A stretch of DNA of 64,000 nt from Pelomyxa schiedti. Lineage: Eukaryota; Evosea; Pelobiontida; Pelomyxidae. The stretch is from contig JAHLWZ010000826.1 of assembly GCA_020536535.1 (NCBI GenBank), positions 1 to 64,000 of the forward strand. The letters run 5' to 3'. Position numbers and translations under genes: made by a program. The notes below the pieces were generated by a model, which ran no database searches, was not told where the DNA came from, and saw only the letters and a program-made list of their open reading frames with translations. Below are positions 53,018-63,972 of this stretch, piece after piece; within the stretch, counting starts at the first letter, position 1; the number at the start of each line of letters is the position of its first letter.

Positions 53018-55215
53018 ATGACTACGATACCCACCAAGGAAGGGAGGGTTGTGTTGTTTGGGCCTGGTGGCGTTGGAAAATCCACACTCATGGAATCGTG
53101 CGTTGTTGCGTGTTTGTCACAGTCTTCGTGTTTATTGCTCTCCGGGACTAGCTTTTGTTCTTATCTCTTTTCTTTTTTTGCAGGTACTGCAGTGGGCGAT
53201 GGTGTGAGTATCTTTACGAGGGTTCGCTGGAAGTTTCTGTGGGTCTCCCAGCCATTCGTGACGTTTCTTTTAATTCGTTTAATCACGATGGAGTAGTATA
53301 GAAAAGTGTTGGCTGTTGATACCGTTCAAGTGATCTTGGACTTTTGGGATAGGTAGGAGGTTACTTGTTATCAACATTGTGGGGAAAAAAAAAAGTGCAG
53401 GGCAAGAAGAATACTCTGCGATACGGCAGCTCTAGTAAGTAAATCAAAAGTGAGATCTTTATAATGCTCTTGGCAAACTCTCTTCAATCAGTCTCGATAG
53501 AGCAAATGTGATCCTTTTATGCTTTGCTCTAAATGATCGAAGTACCTTTGATGAAGCTTTGACACAATATTTACCTGAAATTAGGAAAGTAGCACAGGTA
53601 CTCAATAAGACTGGTTTCCCCATTCGTCTTCTAAGTTTCTTTTAGGTGGTAGTCATACTGGTTGGCCTCAAACTGGACCTTATAGACCCGGCAGCAACCA
53701 CCAGTGGCGTATGTACTTTACTTTGCATGGAACCTCTTACTCATTGAGATCTGCAGTCACCTCTAGGGACCTATGTATCATTTCAAGAGGGCACTTCTGC
53801 AGTCATAAAAAATGCGCTGTATGGCTATTTTCAATGCAGGTAGGTGTGTGGGTCTATCTTTTTCCGTAACATTATTACCAATCAAAATTTTAAGTTCAAA
53901 GCAGTATGTTGGTTTGGACAACCTCTTTGAGGAAGTATGCAGAGCTGGGATGTTTTCTGATGCAAAGTCTGTATCCAAGTCTACCATGGTAGCCAAGAAA
54001 TCTGGATTCTTCAGCTTTTTTTCCAAAAAATCGCATAACAAGCCAACACACTCTACAAAACCGTAAGTGTGCCGCCTCACAAGGGTCTTTTCCTCATTTT
54101 ATTCAGTGCTCACCATATCACGGTGGATATAGCAGCGGCAACTGCTGTGCAAAGCTCACTGAGTGTCATCCCGAACTGCATTTGGCTTCGTATGCAAAAC
54201 GCAGGCCAAAATGATTCTACCTCACCACTCAATAGTTGTAATGGAATACCTTGACTTTGTTGCACTAATCCGGGTCTCTCGAACATGCAAGCTATTATAC
54301 CACCTGGCCAAGACAGAGCCAATATGGACAAATGCATTCCGTGGAGTTTGGATTTACCCTGGTTGTGTTAAAGGATTGAGTTGGAAAAACACCACATTCA
54401 CGTGGGATCTAGCAAAGTGTTTCCAGAACTATGTTCCCCCTCCACCGAGACGCCGGCGTGTAAGTTTTAGCAAGATTGTCCAATTCTCAGATTGCGCAGT
54501 CCAGTTCAGATGACATTGTATGCTTTGGGCCAAATACGAGTATCTTGCTGTTCAACAACAAGTATTGTCCAATGAAAGACCTGACTGTTGGTGACCAAGT
54601 TCTTGCTTTCTATCCCACTGACGGAGATAATGGTGGCTTCTTATCTTCTACTATCGTTCATTGCATTTGGAAGTGTGCACTTTACAATACTATAAAATCT
54701 CACTCCGACTTAGATGTCCGGTGCGTAAACCAACTCCGATGATTGTTATTAGCAGCAAATCGGCGACACCGCCAACCACTGAGCCAATTCTTGAAATCAC
54801 ACCGGACCACCCTATCCTACTTCTGAACGGCCGCTTTTCGCGGCACTCTGTTGTATCACAAGCAACCAATAATCCCTACAAGTGGTGCCTGCCAACATCT
54901 GTTGGTGAACCGCAGATGGTTGATGTGGAGTATGTCTACAACCTGGCCCTGCAGCCACTCCCACTCCCACAGCAACAACAACACAAAACACCTTCACCAT
55001 GCATCAACAGCAGCCAGTCCAACTCACACCGGAACGGTGATGACACACAGAGCCGTGGGGGTGTGATAGTTGGTGGATGGTGTTGCTGCACACTTGGGAT
55101 GAGTGTTCCTGGATACCCTGACGACTGGTGGGGCACGGACCGGGTCATCCAGTGGCTAGAGTCCAGGCCCGACTTCCCAAATGTGCAATCACAGCCCCCG
55201 CACAACAAGAGCTAA
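53018..55215 (+). CDS. Rho/Ras-like GTPase followed by F-box and Hint domain
   Basis: Exons join in phase to a GTPase: GPGGVGKST (residues 15-23), YRKVLAVDTVQVILDFWD, DSAGQEEYSAIRQLY (acceptor after an A-run near 53394), ANVILLCFALNDRSTF, VVVILVGLKLDL (N/TKxD with Leu first), CSSKQYVGLDNLFEEV, then a basic stretch SFFSKKSHNK ending at a strong GTAAGT donor at 54062. Next come MILPHHSIVVMEYLDF and SRTCKLLYHLAKTEPIW, an F-box. The C-terminal part is a Hint domain: DDIVCFGPNTSILLF with Cys1, LTVGDQVLAF, EITPDHPILL (TxxH), DVEYVYNLAL, then CCTLGM and WWGTDRVIQWL. Hint domains self-cleave at Cys1 in hedgehogs and BIL proteins. The link between GTPase and F-box is the weakest join; two adjacent genes (53018-54066 and about 54214-55215) remain possible. 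Confidence 0.65.
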
Positions 55216-55290
55216 AAAATAAAATAAAAATTGGTTGTTAAAGTAGCCAAGTTGGTAACGGTTTTGGTTTTTTTCTCTCAAAACAGACAC

Positions 55291-56930
55291 ATGGAAGAAC
55301 AGAGAAGGCGTGCGTCCCACGGCGGCACCAAACAAACACAAGAAACACGCGACGAGAAGGTTTTCCGCTCAGAGGGACGTTGCACACGGAAATGTTTTTG
55401 TTTTTTGAAGTACTTTCTTCTCTTTTGTGGCGCTCTGATCTTTTTTCTGGCGACTTTGCTTGTTACTTTGGAAGCATGCGTATATTTCCACCGAGGGTTT
55501 TCCAGGTAGGTTTCTCTTTTTCGTCACCAATTCAAATTTTAAGGTTGGAGATTCCTGCCCCTGTTAAATTTTCAGATGCCAGTGTGGTGCAAGGGAGAGA
55601 CTCCTCAATTTCAGTTCATACAGATTTCAATCTCCTCTCACTGCTTGTACCCAGCTCTGAGTACCACTGGACCTACGAAGATGAAGATTAATCGATTTTA
55701 TATATTATTCGCTGAAAAGTGATGGGTCTCCCGCGGGCACAACTGCGACCATCGAGTACGACAGTTGGTTCGGCACTGTGCAGGTCAGGTGCCATATGAC
55801 TGATGTTTCCTTCTCTCAGGGTTATGTAACACTGGTCCTTTCTTGTGCAGGGTCAGCGACAACTTACCAACGCAAAACTCACACAACCGGCGATGTTGAA
55901 GCAACCTTAGTTTGCACTACTGCCGTCAGCCTCACAAATGACTGGCGTATTGTTTGCAATCCCTCAGTGCAGGTGAGATGGACCCACCTGGAATATGGAG
56001 GTTATTTTCAAGAGCAGTTGGAAGCTTGGAAAAACTGGATCATAGAGCCCTGGCGAGTGAGCTTCTCTTTCAATCTCACATTTTACTCAGTCACACTGTT
56101 AGATCGAATCTTGGATTTCTGAGAAATTGTCCCAAGTTCCAATACGTGAGACGTTAAACCGGATGTGGCAACATCTCAATGATGCTATTCAGATAAGCAC
56201 TGTTGAGCTGTCAAACTTCAAAGCTGAAGATGTATGGCTGCAACTAAATCCGAACGCATTGTCGGTGTCACCACTCACATTCTCTGGAGTGTGGATGCAT
56301 GTTTCCATTGACCTTTCCTGCAAACCGGTCATTGCCCTTGGTTATAAGCCAGCCTCTAGCTCTCCTGTTACGGGGTGCCCAAGCTTCTCTTCCGTGATCT
56401 CTGACCGCGGAATTGATGCAGCACTGGCATTTCACCTTCCTTACACTGCATTACACATGGAAGCATCGAGGCTGCTGCCGTTTGTGATCGGACCCACTGG
56501 ATTTTATAGAGCAAAAATAACAGTGAAATCTGTGCAACTTTACTCTTCAGGGAGAATGATTGTTGCCGCAGTTGATGTTGATGCCAACAAAGTGAGCAAT
56601 GCCACTGGAGTACTTGATCTCTGGGGAGAACTACAATGGGACTCAGCCAACAGAAGGCTTTCTGTTACTGATGTTGACTTCCACCCAGAAACCAAGAAGT
56701 ACATCGAAGGAATGTTTGCATGCACTGACTGGTTGCTCCATGACAGCCGTCTCAAGGAATTTATTTCACGTGAACTCAATTGGAACCTCGGACTTCAACT
56801 TGAAAAACTGAGGGAGCATGTGTCAGAAAACCACAGATCCTCCAGCAATGCGGACTACAGTTTTGGTCTGCACAGTTTTGACGTACAGAGTGTTGTTGCA
56901 GATGACTCGGGGATGATCAAGTCACTCTGA
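55291..56930 (+). pseudogene. LEA-2-like membrane protein, copy 3, damaged
   Basis: Starts MEEQRRRASHGGTKQ, has a transmembrane helix (YFLLFCGALIFFLATLLV), then the conserved intron and LEIPAPVKF, QGRDSSISVHTDFNLLSLLV. Frame is lost near 55680-55690 (TAA in frame) and regained at LKSDGSPAGTT by a one- or two-base shift relative to copy 2. The second inferred intron and RMWQHLNDAIQISTVEL follow normally. The end is truncated: VVADDSGMIKSL then stop, missing the GSITGQGSL tail of copies 1 and 2. Frameshift plus short end suggest a recent pseudogene; a sequencing error at the frameshift or a variant C terminus cannot be excluded. Confidence 0.6.
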
Positions 56931-57240
56931 GACATAACTGGATAGGCTGTGATTTCGTCCAAAGTTGTTGAAATTAAAGAACATTTTCAAGCGGGCCGAA
57001 TCAAGATCAGTGAGTGTAGCGTTGGGTAGAATCGTTCATCTTAATCGCCTCGACATTGGCCTGAAAGGCTGAGAGTTTGTACCCCATCCTTGAACCATCA
57101 CTTCCGACACATTCAACATTGTGAAAACGAGGCGAACGCGGCCCAGTGGAAGAAAAAATTAATTATATTTGCCTCAAGTGCCATTCCATGTGAAAGCACA
57201 ACAAAATAAGTACACTTAGCACGGTGATCTTCAGTTGGAC
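56931..57240. other. intergenic with a possible coding scrap
   Basis: A minus-strand frame at about 57009-57122 reads HNVECVGSDGSRMGYKLSAF and on to a stop; it looks protein-like but has no start or partner exon. Otherwise nothing is recognised. Confidence 0.3.
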
Positions 57241-58109
57241 TCAGAGCATCAAAGCAGCAGCAATTACGCTCCAAGACAACAGTGCAGAGACAAGGTGCAC
57301 GCCCAAAGGTGAAGCACCAGAGGTTTGCCCAGAGTTCCCTGGAATTGTGAAAGAGAACCCCGCTGGCTCCGTATACTTTGTCACAGAACCCTGGTACAAG
57401 CGGCTGCGAGGGGTTTCTACCTCGACCTCAATCACCGCGAGGAGCACATCTGCTGTAGAGTATGTTGTTTTGCTGACATCAATGGAGTATGTCACCATGA
57501 TGTTCATTTCGAAGTCAGAGGCAGTGGAAGCTTCTGAGGAGACCGAGGAGGATGACCCAGAGTAGGCAATGAGAACCTCTGCGGCAAGAATGACAATTGA
57601 AGACTGAGGGACACCAAACGCAGTGCTAATGTCAACAGTGAACACGGAAAAGAAGTTCCCATTTGTCCAGGTTGAATAAGCTGTAGATTATTATGTAAGT
57701 CATGATTCCCAGTTCAACAAGGGAGAAACTTACGCATATTTGACAAGGTGTGATTGAAGTACACAAGGTTGGTGGCAGAATTGTGCGTAGTTGAATCTCC
57801 AGTTGGGGTGTTGTAGTAGTAATAGTAGTAGTAGTAATAGTTGTTGTTATTGTTGTTATTGTTGTTGTTGTCATTGTTGTTGTTGTTATTGTTGTCATTG
57901 TTGTTGTTGTTATTGTTGTCGTTGTTGTTGTTGTTATTATTGTTGTTGTTATTGTTGTTCCCAGTGCAGGATGTTGTTGGCATCGAAGCCGTACTGGTGG
58001 AAGTTGTTGTGTTGGTTGTATTGGTGGTGTTGGTTGCAGAAACAAGGATTATCTCGGTGCTCAACACTGCACATAGAATGCATACGATACTGAAGGTTGT
58101 GGAGTTCAT
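57241..58109 (-). CDS. secreted or surface-anchored protein with Asn and Tyr tracts
   Basis: Two exons. MNSTTFSIVCILCAVLSTEI is a signal peptide; next is a Thr/Ser-rich stretch, then about 45 residues of Asn interrupted by Asp and a run of nine Tyr, all from trinucleotide repeats (57800-57960). After HTLSNM a 54-base intron leads to PYSTWTNGNFFSVFTVDIST, with AFGVPQSSIVILAAEV and FEMNIMVTYSIDVS, resembling SEA-type or bacterial/protist surface beta domains. The C terminus SALLSWSVIAAALML is a hydrophobic anchor or GPI signal. N-glycosylation sites (NTT, NHT) are present. Likely a cell-surface protein with a flexible Asn-rich spacer. Tract length is probably variable between strains. Confidence 0.7.
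57800..57960. repeat. trinucleotide repeat block (poly-Asn and poly-Tyr coding)
   Basis: TAG/TAA-type units at about 57809-57842 encode Tyr and GTT/ATT units at about 57843-57960 encode Asn on the minus strand. Asp codons punctuate the Asn run at regular spacing of about eight codons, hinting at expansion of a longer unit. Confidence 0.75.
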
Positions 58110-59168
58110 GTTGGTTGTGTTGGTTGCTTGTGGTTTTTTCTGTTTGTGAGCTTTTGGTTATTCAGGCCTGAATAAAAAGCCTCGTTCCCCAAAATTGGGT
58201 TTTCTCTGGTTCTGCGTTTTTCATAACAGAAATACATCGTGAGAGAAAACCAAAAAAATCTTTCGGTGGCAGAAACGACGGTGTTTCTTCGATGACATGA
58301 TCACCCACAAGAAAATCGATTCCTTGTTGTTGACAGCAGTTTGATTTCTCACATCAATCACCGTGTTCATAAGAATGTGCGCGGTGCACCACGATGGCTG
58401 TGTTTTGGAAACAGCCACTCACTGAGCTACAAGTCCATCAAAGTGCTACCACAGACGGTCGCAAAAATTAATCGGAGAGAAAGTGACTGAAAGACAATCC
58501 AAGAAACGACTTTACCACACGCACGCCATCAGCTTTCTCTCCTTGAGGATTTGTTTTCAAACCCTAACCTCTAGGTTCACCCTTAGCTGACCGAATGTGG
58601 GACGGGGTTGTAGAGACAAACCGCGGCGTAGGAATCTTCGGGTACGATTTAGCAAGTAGTTTGGCACTCGGGGATCACCAGCATTTCAATGCGCCTTTCT
58701 TCTATTGAAGCCTAGTAACTATAACTCCGTTGTACCAGGATGCCAAACTGCTCATGCTTTGCAAACGAGTAAAAGATGATTGCGGACCAGACAAGGTCCC
58801 AATCAGTGACATATAGGCAGGAAATATCATTGATGAATAACTGAATTTACTTTCGTCATCACACCTTGATACCTGTGAAATGACTTGGATGTTTTACATA
58901 CATTCTTCCACTTGAAGCACTTCCAAAACAGCACCAATAATATCAGACAAGATTTACCTCTATAACTGTAGCTCATTGGTGGCTTAACTCAGAGAATCAA
59001 TCAGGTCGGCTCTTCCAAATTGGAAAAAATCTGTTTTCTCATCAGATTTCATTTCCCTGGAAAAATTTGGAGGAAATTAATTCTGGTGGTATACCCTCTC
59101 TTTTTTTCGGAATGCGTTGTCACTCTTGCAATACAAGGCCATTCAGAGCTACTTCTCATCTGCCAAGG

Positions 59169-59456
59169 CTATGGAAATCTTCCCAGTGCTTCAAAATAAA
59201 ATACAGTTACAAAGTCATGTGTGAGTTTGTCAAACTCTTATTTGAAGTCTTGTCCAAATTTTATTGCTGTTCATACTATCAACTCCTTTGCTAAAAAGTA
59301 TCAGGCTCCTATTATTATTACTATCTCATAGGGTTTAACATATAAATTTAAGCAGATTTTAATTAGGCAACCTTAGCAACATCAGCTATTTTAAAGATAA
59401 CTCCAAAGCGGATTATTTTTTGGAAAAAACCACAAAAGCTTTTCCATTTGGAAGAA
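59169..59456 (+). repeat. direct repeat unit 1
   Basis: About 80% identical to 59839-60134, with shared blocks such as CTTCAAAATAAAATACAG, TTTTATTGCTGTTCATA, AAGTATCAGGCTCCTA and GGGTTTAACATATA. An old tandem duplication of about 670 bases period; the following 59596-59645 block (GAAAGTCCAGAATATAG, GGATTCAATATCTCTTT) recurs at 60133-60196, in keeping with this. Confidence 0.7.
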
Positions 59457-59838
59457 ACATGACTCCACATTCTATTAGACACCCCCAATCAACAAATATG
59501 GAGAATAATCACACTACCTCTTCCCGTGACTCTGCTGGATAAACCATCTGTTACGATTACTCCGACTTGCGATCAAAGAGCTTTGGCAATACAAAGAAAG
59601 TCCAGAATATAGTGCAATGTGCATTGGATTCAATATCTCTTTCGGTGGCATAAGTGTGGATGATGAGCAACAAGAAAATTGGATTTCTCACATCTTTCAT
59701 CACCGTGAACAGAAGTATGGGGGAGTACAAGTACAGAAGGTCAATGTTTTTCTATTTTTCGGCTAAATACCGAATTGCTGATTTACATCTGCTCTAAGTG
59801 CTGTATTGCTATAGTTCCTTTCGGTATGATCTTCAAGA

Positions 59839-60134
59839 CTATGAAGATCTTCCCAATGCTTCAAAATAAAATACAGCTACAAAGTCAAGTCGGCTCTTGT
59901 ATTTGTTAAAATCTTATTTGAGTTCTTGTCCAGATTTTATTGCTGTTCATATTTTCAACTTCTTTGCTACAAAGTATCAGGCTCCTACTAGTATTATTAT
60001 TACTATAGGGTTTAACATATACATTCAAGCAGCATTTTTATTAGGCGACTGATAACCTTTTCAGCTATTCTGAAGCTAACTCCAAAGCAGATTATTTTTG
60101 GATGTAATCCACAAAATCTTCTCCATGTGGAAGA
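59839..60134 (+). repeat. direct repeat unit 2
   Basis: Second copy of the unit at 59169-59456. Differences are substitutions and small indels. There is no coding signal in either copy. Confidence 0.7.
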
Positions 60135-60506
60135 GAAAGTCCAGAATATAGCATAATGCGCATTCTGTGCCACCATTTGGATTCAATATCTCTTTAAATA
60201 TTCTTTCACAAATAAGAAGAACAGGAGCGGTACACTACCAAAGGCCGCATTACGCAAGACTGATTGAAACAATAAAATTTGCCCCACGTATGTCAGGAAG
60301 CTCAGGTGGCAAGGTTACTAGTGATCAGATATACATTGGGAGGATACAAGTACCCAGCGTTTTTATGGACTACGTCAAACGCATTTTACTGGACTCTGCA
60401 TGAGGCCACATGGGAGAATAAAAAAAAACGAGACAGCGTTCCGGTCTGTTGATTATTTACATTTCTTTCTCCTTTGCTGTGTCCGTGTGTTCTTATCGGG
60501 ATACCT

Positions 60507-60721
60507 ATGCAGAGCGAACGAAACATCTGCTGTTGGAAAGAGCCAAGGCGACCATTCCAGCCGTACGGCTGTCCGTTGTGCACCAACCATTACAAGTGCG
60601 GCAGGTTCGAGACGTCATGCCGTCTGTAACTGGTACTATCACCAACAGTTCCCAAAAGAAATGTCAATGGGATCCAAGCGAGTTCAGAACGGCTCCACGA
60701 CCTCACGTTGGTCAGGTCTGA
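60507..60721 (+). CDS. candidate small cysteine-rich protein (spliced)
   Basis: ATG at 60507 opens MQSERNICCWKEPRRPFQPY followed by GCPLCTNHYKCGRFETSCR. A 23-base GT-AG intron (about 60630-60652) joins to LSQKKCQWDPSEF and a stop near 60721, giving about 63 residues with eight cysteines. CPLC, HYKC and SCR could form a zinc site. The intron is at the short limit and the alternative frames are also open, so this is tentative. It is convergent with the GTPase-ART gene. Confidence 0.35.
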
Positions 60722-60871
60722 AGCTCCTGCAAATAAAAATAAAAACGAATGTAATGTACATAGAGAGTGACAAATGTTTTAAAAACTGGTTTTCCACACA
60801 CGGTTCTTACTTGATGTTAGGTTCCGCAATTCAAAAAAGGTTTGTGTATGTCTTAACAAGCAGTGGTGGAT

Positions 60872-63330
60872 TTACGGGGTACCCTTGACCACACTAGCAG
60901 GCAGGAAGGCGCAGGACGTCGCCCAGGGTGTTTCATCCCCGGGCCAGTCTGCTGATGCTGTGCACTCCATCATACACAAAAGGTCTTCCCCTTTCGGCAC
61001 TTCCTTGAGATGCACACGGTCCAGTTTCCCTTTGTGTGTCACATTTACAACCTGAAGAACCGTGTTGGGTGTGAGGAGGGTCTCTTCCTCGGAATGTATC
61101 ACAGACAGAGCACTGATATCAACACCGGAGACTTGGTCAATTTCAAAAAGAGTTTTGGGACTCTTTGTGGCCTTGTTAGTGAACATACTTGCTGTGGAGA
61201 GTTTTCTACTGCAGCTCGTGAAGGACACCCAGATGACATACTTTCCTTTCACATACTGTGTGGTGGGATCAGATGCCGCTTGAAAGTTTTCCAAGCCCCG
61301 GTACACCTTTCCTGGTTTTAGAGGGCATTTCTTGAGTGCTTGCAGGAGATACCCCGTGATATCAATGTCTATTGCGGTGGGTTTCCTATGGTGAAGTGTG
61401 TAGTTCAGGCTCTGGAAAAACAAGTCTGTGGTGTACAGTGAAACGATGCGGATTTCATCATCACTGAGCCCATACAGCCCTCTGGACCTGTTCACAACGC
61501 TCTCTACTGCAGTATTTCTGAAGTTTGGGCTGGTCTCGAGCAGTGCTCTCAGGGGAATTGTGGGACCTTGTTCAGGGAGAGGGAAAGAGAACTTTCCTCT
61601 CACTGTGTCACGAACCTTGACCACACATGTATCACTGTGGTTCCATCTTCTCAGAGTTATCAGTGCCCTGAAAGCTTCCGCAATGCGGGGATCGACAGCA
61701 ACTTGAACTTCAGGCGTTTCTCGGCTGTTGAGGTGCTGCTGAAGGTTTTCGTCGATAGGTGAGTCCTGTACGTCAACCCTTTTCTCAAAGCGTTCCCATT
61801 TGGTTGTCCATTCTTCTGGGACAGGCACAGGAGCCATGTTTTTCCATGCAATGGTTCTTCCACAGGGTTTGGTGAGCTCTGGGTGGCGCCCTTCTGTTGT
61901 TCGTTCGTAGTAGCACGCCAGTTGGTATTCAAAGCACAGTTTAAGCTCTTCAATCCTGAACAGTTGATCCTCTGATGGTGACCACCAGCTTGTTTCATTT
62001 CGCCGATTGTAGTGGTCCTGGCACAAGCCTTTCAATTCTGCCTTTCTTGTATTGTCCAGCTTGGCAATCTCTTGGTTCACTGCTTCTTGGTTTGGTTGCG
62101 GTATCAGGGTGCGCAGTATTCTCATTGCCCTGCCAGTTTTTGCTGGCGTTTTGGGGTCTGATAGGTACTTTTCCACTTGTATGTCGGTGAACCGGCACGT
62201 CCGAGATGTTGTGGAGCTTGCGGACCAGTCGAAAACAGTGCTACTTGGTCCAGAGATCTTGTTAATATCCCATTCAAACACGTTGAAAGAGCTCCAAGTT
62301 TCCGCAAATAGTGGCCTCTTTCCACACACAGTGTTTCCTTCGCAACCTTCAACAAGAACCCACACATTCTGACAGTGAGGGCAGCGCCTGAATGGAGAAT
62401 TGTGGTTGAGATACAGCTCGCCCTTACAGTGGTTCCTTATCTCCAGCAGTTGCCTCTTGAACTCTTTCTTCATTTCGCCACTGAAGAGGAGGCTTCCTTC
62501 ACTGCCTCCCAATTCTTCTGAGAACTGGGCCTGATACTTGGGAATGAGATCGTACATTGTAGCTTTGAAGGAAAATGCAAAATCCCTCTTCGTAGCTCCC
62601 TCCATTGTATTCATTCGTTGGGTTCCTGACTCGGTCAATTTCTGAAAGTGGCTGACGTACTTGTTGTAGATAGCTCTCATTTTCAAGTCATTTGGGGCCA
62701 AGTTGAAGTACGAAACGAGCTGAGCCGGCGCGATTCTTACGTCGATTGGTTGGATTACATCAAGTGATTCCAGGAAAGTCATCAATTCAGCCTTTGAAGT
62801 GTCTCTGGCAGTTACCAGAATATGGTTCAGACCCAGATCACCCGCTACGCCCATGATTTCCGCAGCAGTGATCGAAGGTATCAAGTCGCTCTTTGTGACA
62901 ATCATGGCGATGTTGTGTTCAAACTCCTCAATGAATGGGGTTACGAGATCGCTGATGGCTTTCTCTACACCATCGAGGCGGTCTTTGAGGGAGCAAACCA
63001 TTAAAAGGCAAGTAACTGGCTTGAATCTCAAAGCTCCTAACAGATCCAGAGCATGATCAACACGTCCTTTTCTGGAATTGAGCCCTGGTGTATCTGCGAG
63101 CCAGTATCTATTCTCAACAGGGAATACCTGTAATTTCTGGTGTTAAAAAAATAATGTGTCAACCACCTAACCTTCGATTTTAGGGTGAATGATTCTGGAG
63201 CGTTTGAGCTGAGCCCAGTCCGTCCCGTTAGCTTTTCACACAGAGTGGACTTCCCTGAACCAACATCTCCCATCAACACAAAAAACGGAGTTGTGCCCTT
63301 GCCTCGTCCAGAAACCACAGCCGCACTCAT
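60872..63330 (-). CDS. GTPase / zinc-motif / ADP-ribosyltransferase fusion
   Basis: Two exons, about 804 residues. Exon 1 from the ATG at 63330 has VLMGDVGSGKST (P-loop, residues 21-29); a 44-base intron leads to RYWLADTPGLNSRKGRVDHA (G3 DTPG) and MIVTKSDL (G4 TKSD), an AIG1/septin-like TRAFAC GTPase. A helical middle is followed by FRRCPHCQNVWVLVEGCEG and TVCGKRP, a Cys cluster likely to bind zinc. The C-terminal 220 residues match R-S-E type ADP-ribosyltransferases: DDEIRIVSLYTTDLFF, LKPGKVYRGLE with the Arg, YVIWVSFTSCSRK with the Ser-Thr-Ser, and VIHSEEETLL with the ExE catalytic pair. Motifs are complete, so arginine- or other mono-ADP-ribosylation of a target, switched by the GTPase, is a reasonable inference. 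Target unknown. Confidence 0.8.
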
Positions 63331-63709
63331 CTTTTTTCAAAGTAGTAAAATTCTGTCTTGGTCTGTTTAAAAAGTATCACTCGAGTACCAAGTTGGAAGA
63401 CTAAGTAGGTCAACTTGTGAAAACTACCTTTTTGCAGATTTAGTGTGCGAAGGTGATGATTACTAAATTGTGGGTCCTTTTAAGGCCACAGACCGAACAT
63501 AATAAAAGAGAATTCTCCGCACGCCTCTTCACGACCTCCGCATATTTAGCGATGTATTTTGCCAAACATACAGGCCTGGCCTGGGTGTGCTTGATTTAAT
63601 GTGTTCGCTGCAGAAGAAAATGTTATGAAGTTTGGTGTTAATTGAGAGTAAGTACACAAGTCTGTGTAGTTCAGTAATTTGCTTGTGGATAGGGCACTTC
63701 ATCCTACCT
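63331..63709. other. intergenic, nothing recognised
   Basis: Promoter side of the GTPase-ART gene and 3' flank of the gene leaving the window. An AATAAAAG on the plus strand near 63500 is probably irrelevant. No gene seen. Confidence 0.4.
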
Positions 63710-63972
63710 TCATTCACAGGGCATCCACGCATCTGTACACACGTCCTCTGCCTCTACGTCGGTGTCAGTGATTCCCAGCATTTTCTTCGATGCTTTGACA
63801 TGTAAGTCCGATGCAACAACGAACTTCATCATGTGCTCCTTGGCAAACGAGGCCGTCATTTCAGGGAACAGTCGCATGAGCATCTTCCACGTGCCAACTT
63901 GTGATCGTATTGTCTGTGGGTATATCGGGTCGGTCATTATGCCAATCTTTATGGTGGGTTAAGTATATTATG
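63710..63972 (-). CDS. 3' exon of a gene that continues beyond the window
   Basis: After an AG at about 63973 the minus strand reads IGIMTDPIYPQTIRSQVGTW, MLMRLFPEMTASFAKEHM, MKFVVASDLHVKASKKML and ends CTDAWMPCE. The text is protein-like and mainly helical. A 5' exon must lie outside the window. No family recognised; an ATG inside (MTDPIYP) could be a start instead. Confidence 0.5.

Larger units (their letters stand above)
58110..60506. other. 2.4 kb gene-poor AT-rich region with duplications
   Basis: No convincing gene. It contains a direct duplication (59169-59456 and 59839-60134), and related shorter matches between 58258-58380 and 59638-59722 (CTTTCGGTGGCA, then TTTCTCACATC and ATCACCGTG). 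Frames at 58221-58418 minus and 60167-60403 plus are short and unrecognised. Confidence 0.5.

Noticed and set aside
53341-53410. Frameshift in the GTPase at DFWD/GQEEY
   Set aside because: Using the AG just after the A-run as acceptor gives DSAGQEEY in frame, so no damage is needed.
57791-58149. Cys/Leu-rich plus-strand frames over 57.8-58.1 kb
   Set aside because: Translations of the GTT/TGT repeat; the minus frame has a signal peptide, intron and anchor.
58555-58575. AACCCTAACC, telomere-like hexamer
   Set aside because: Only one and a half units; chance.
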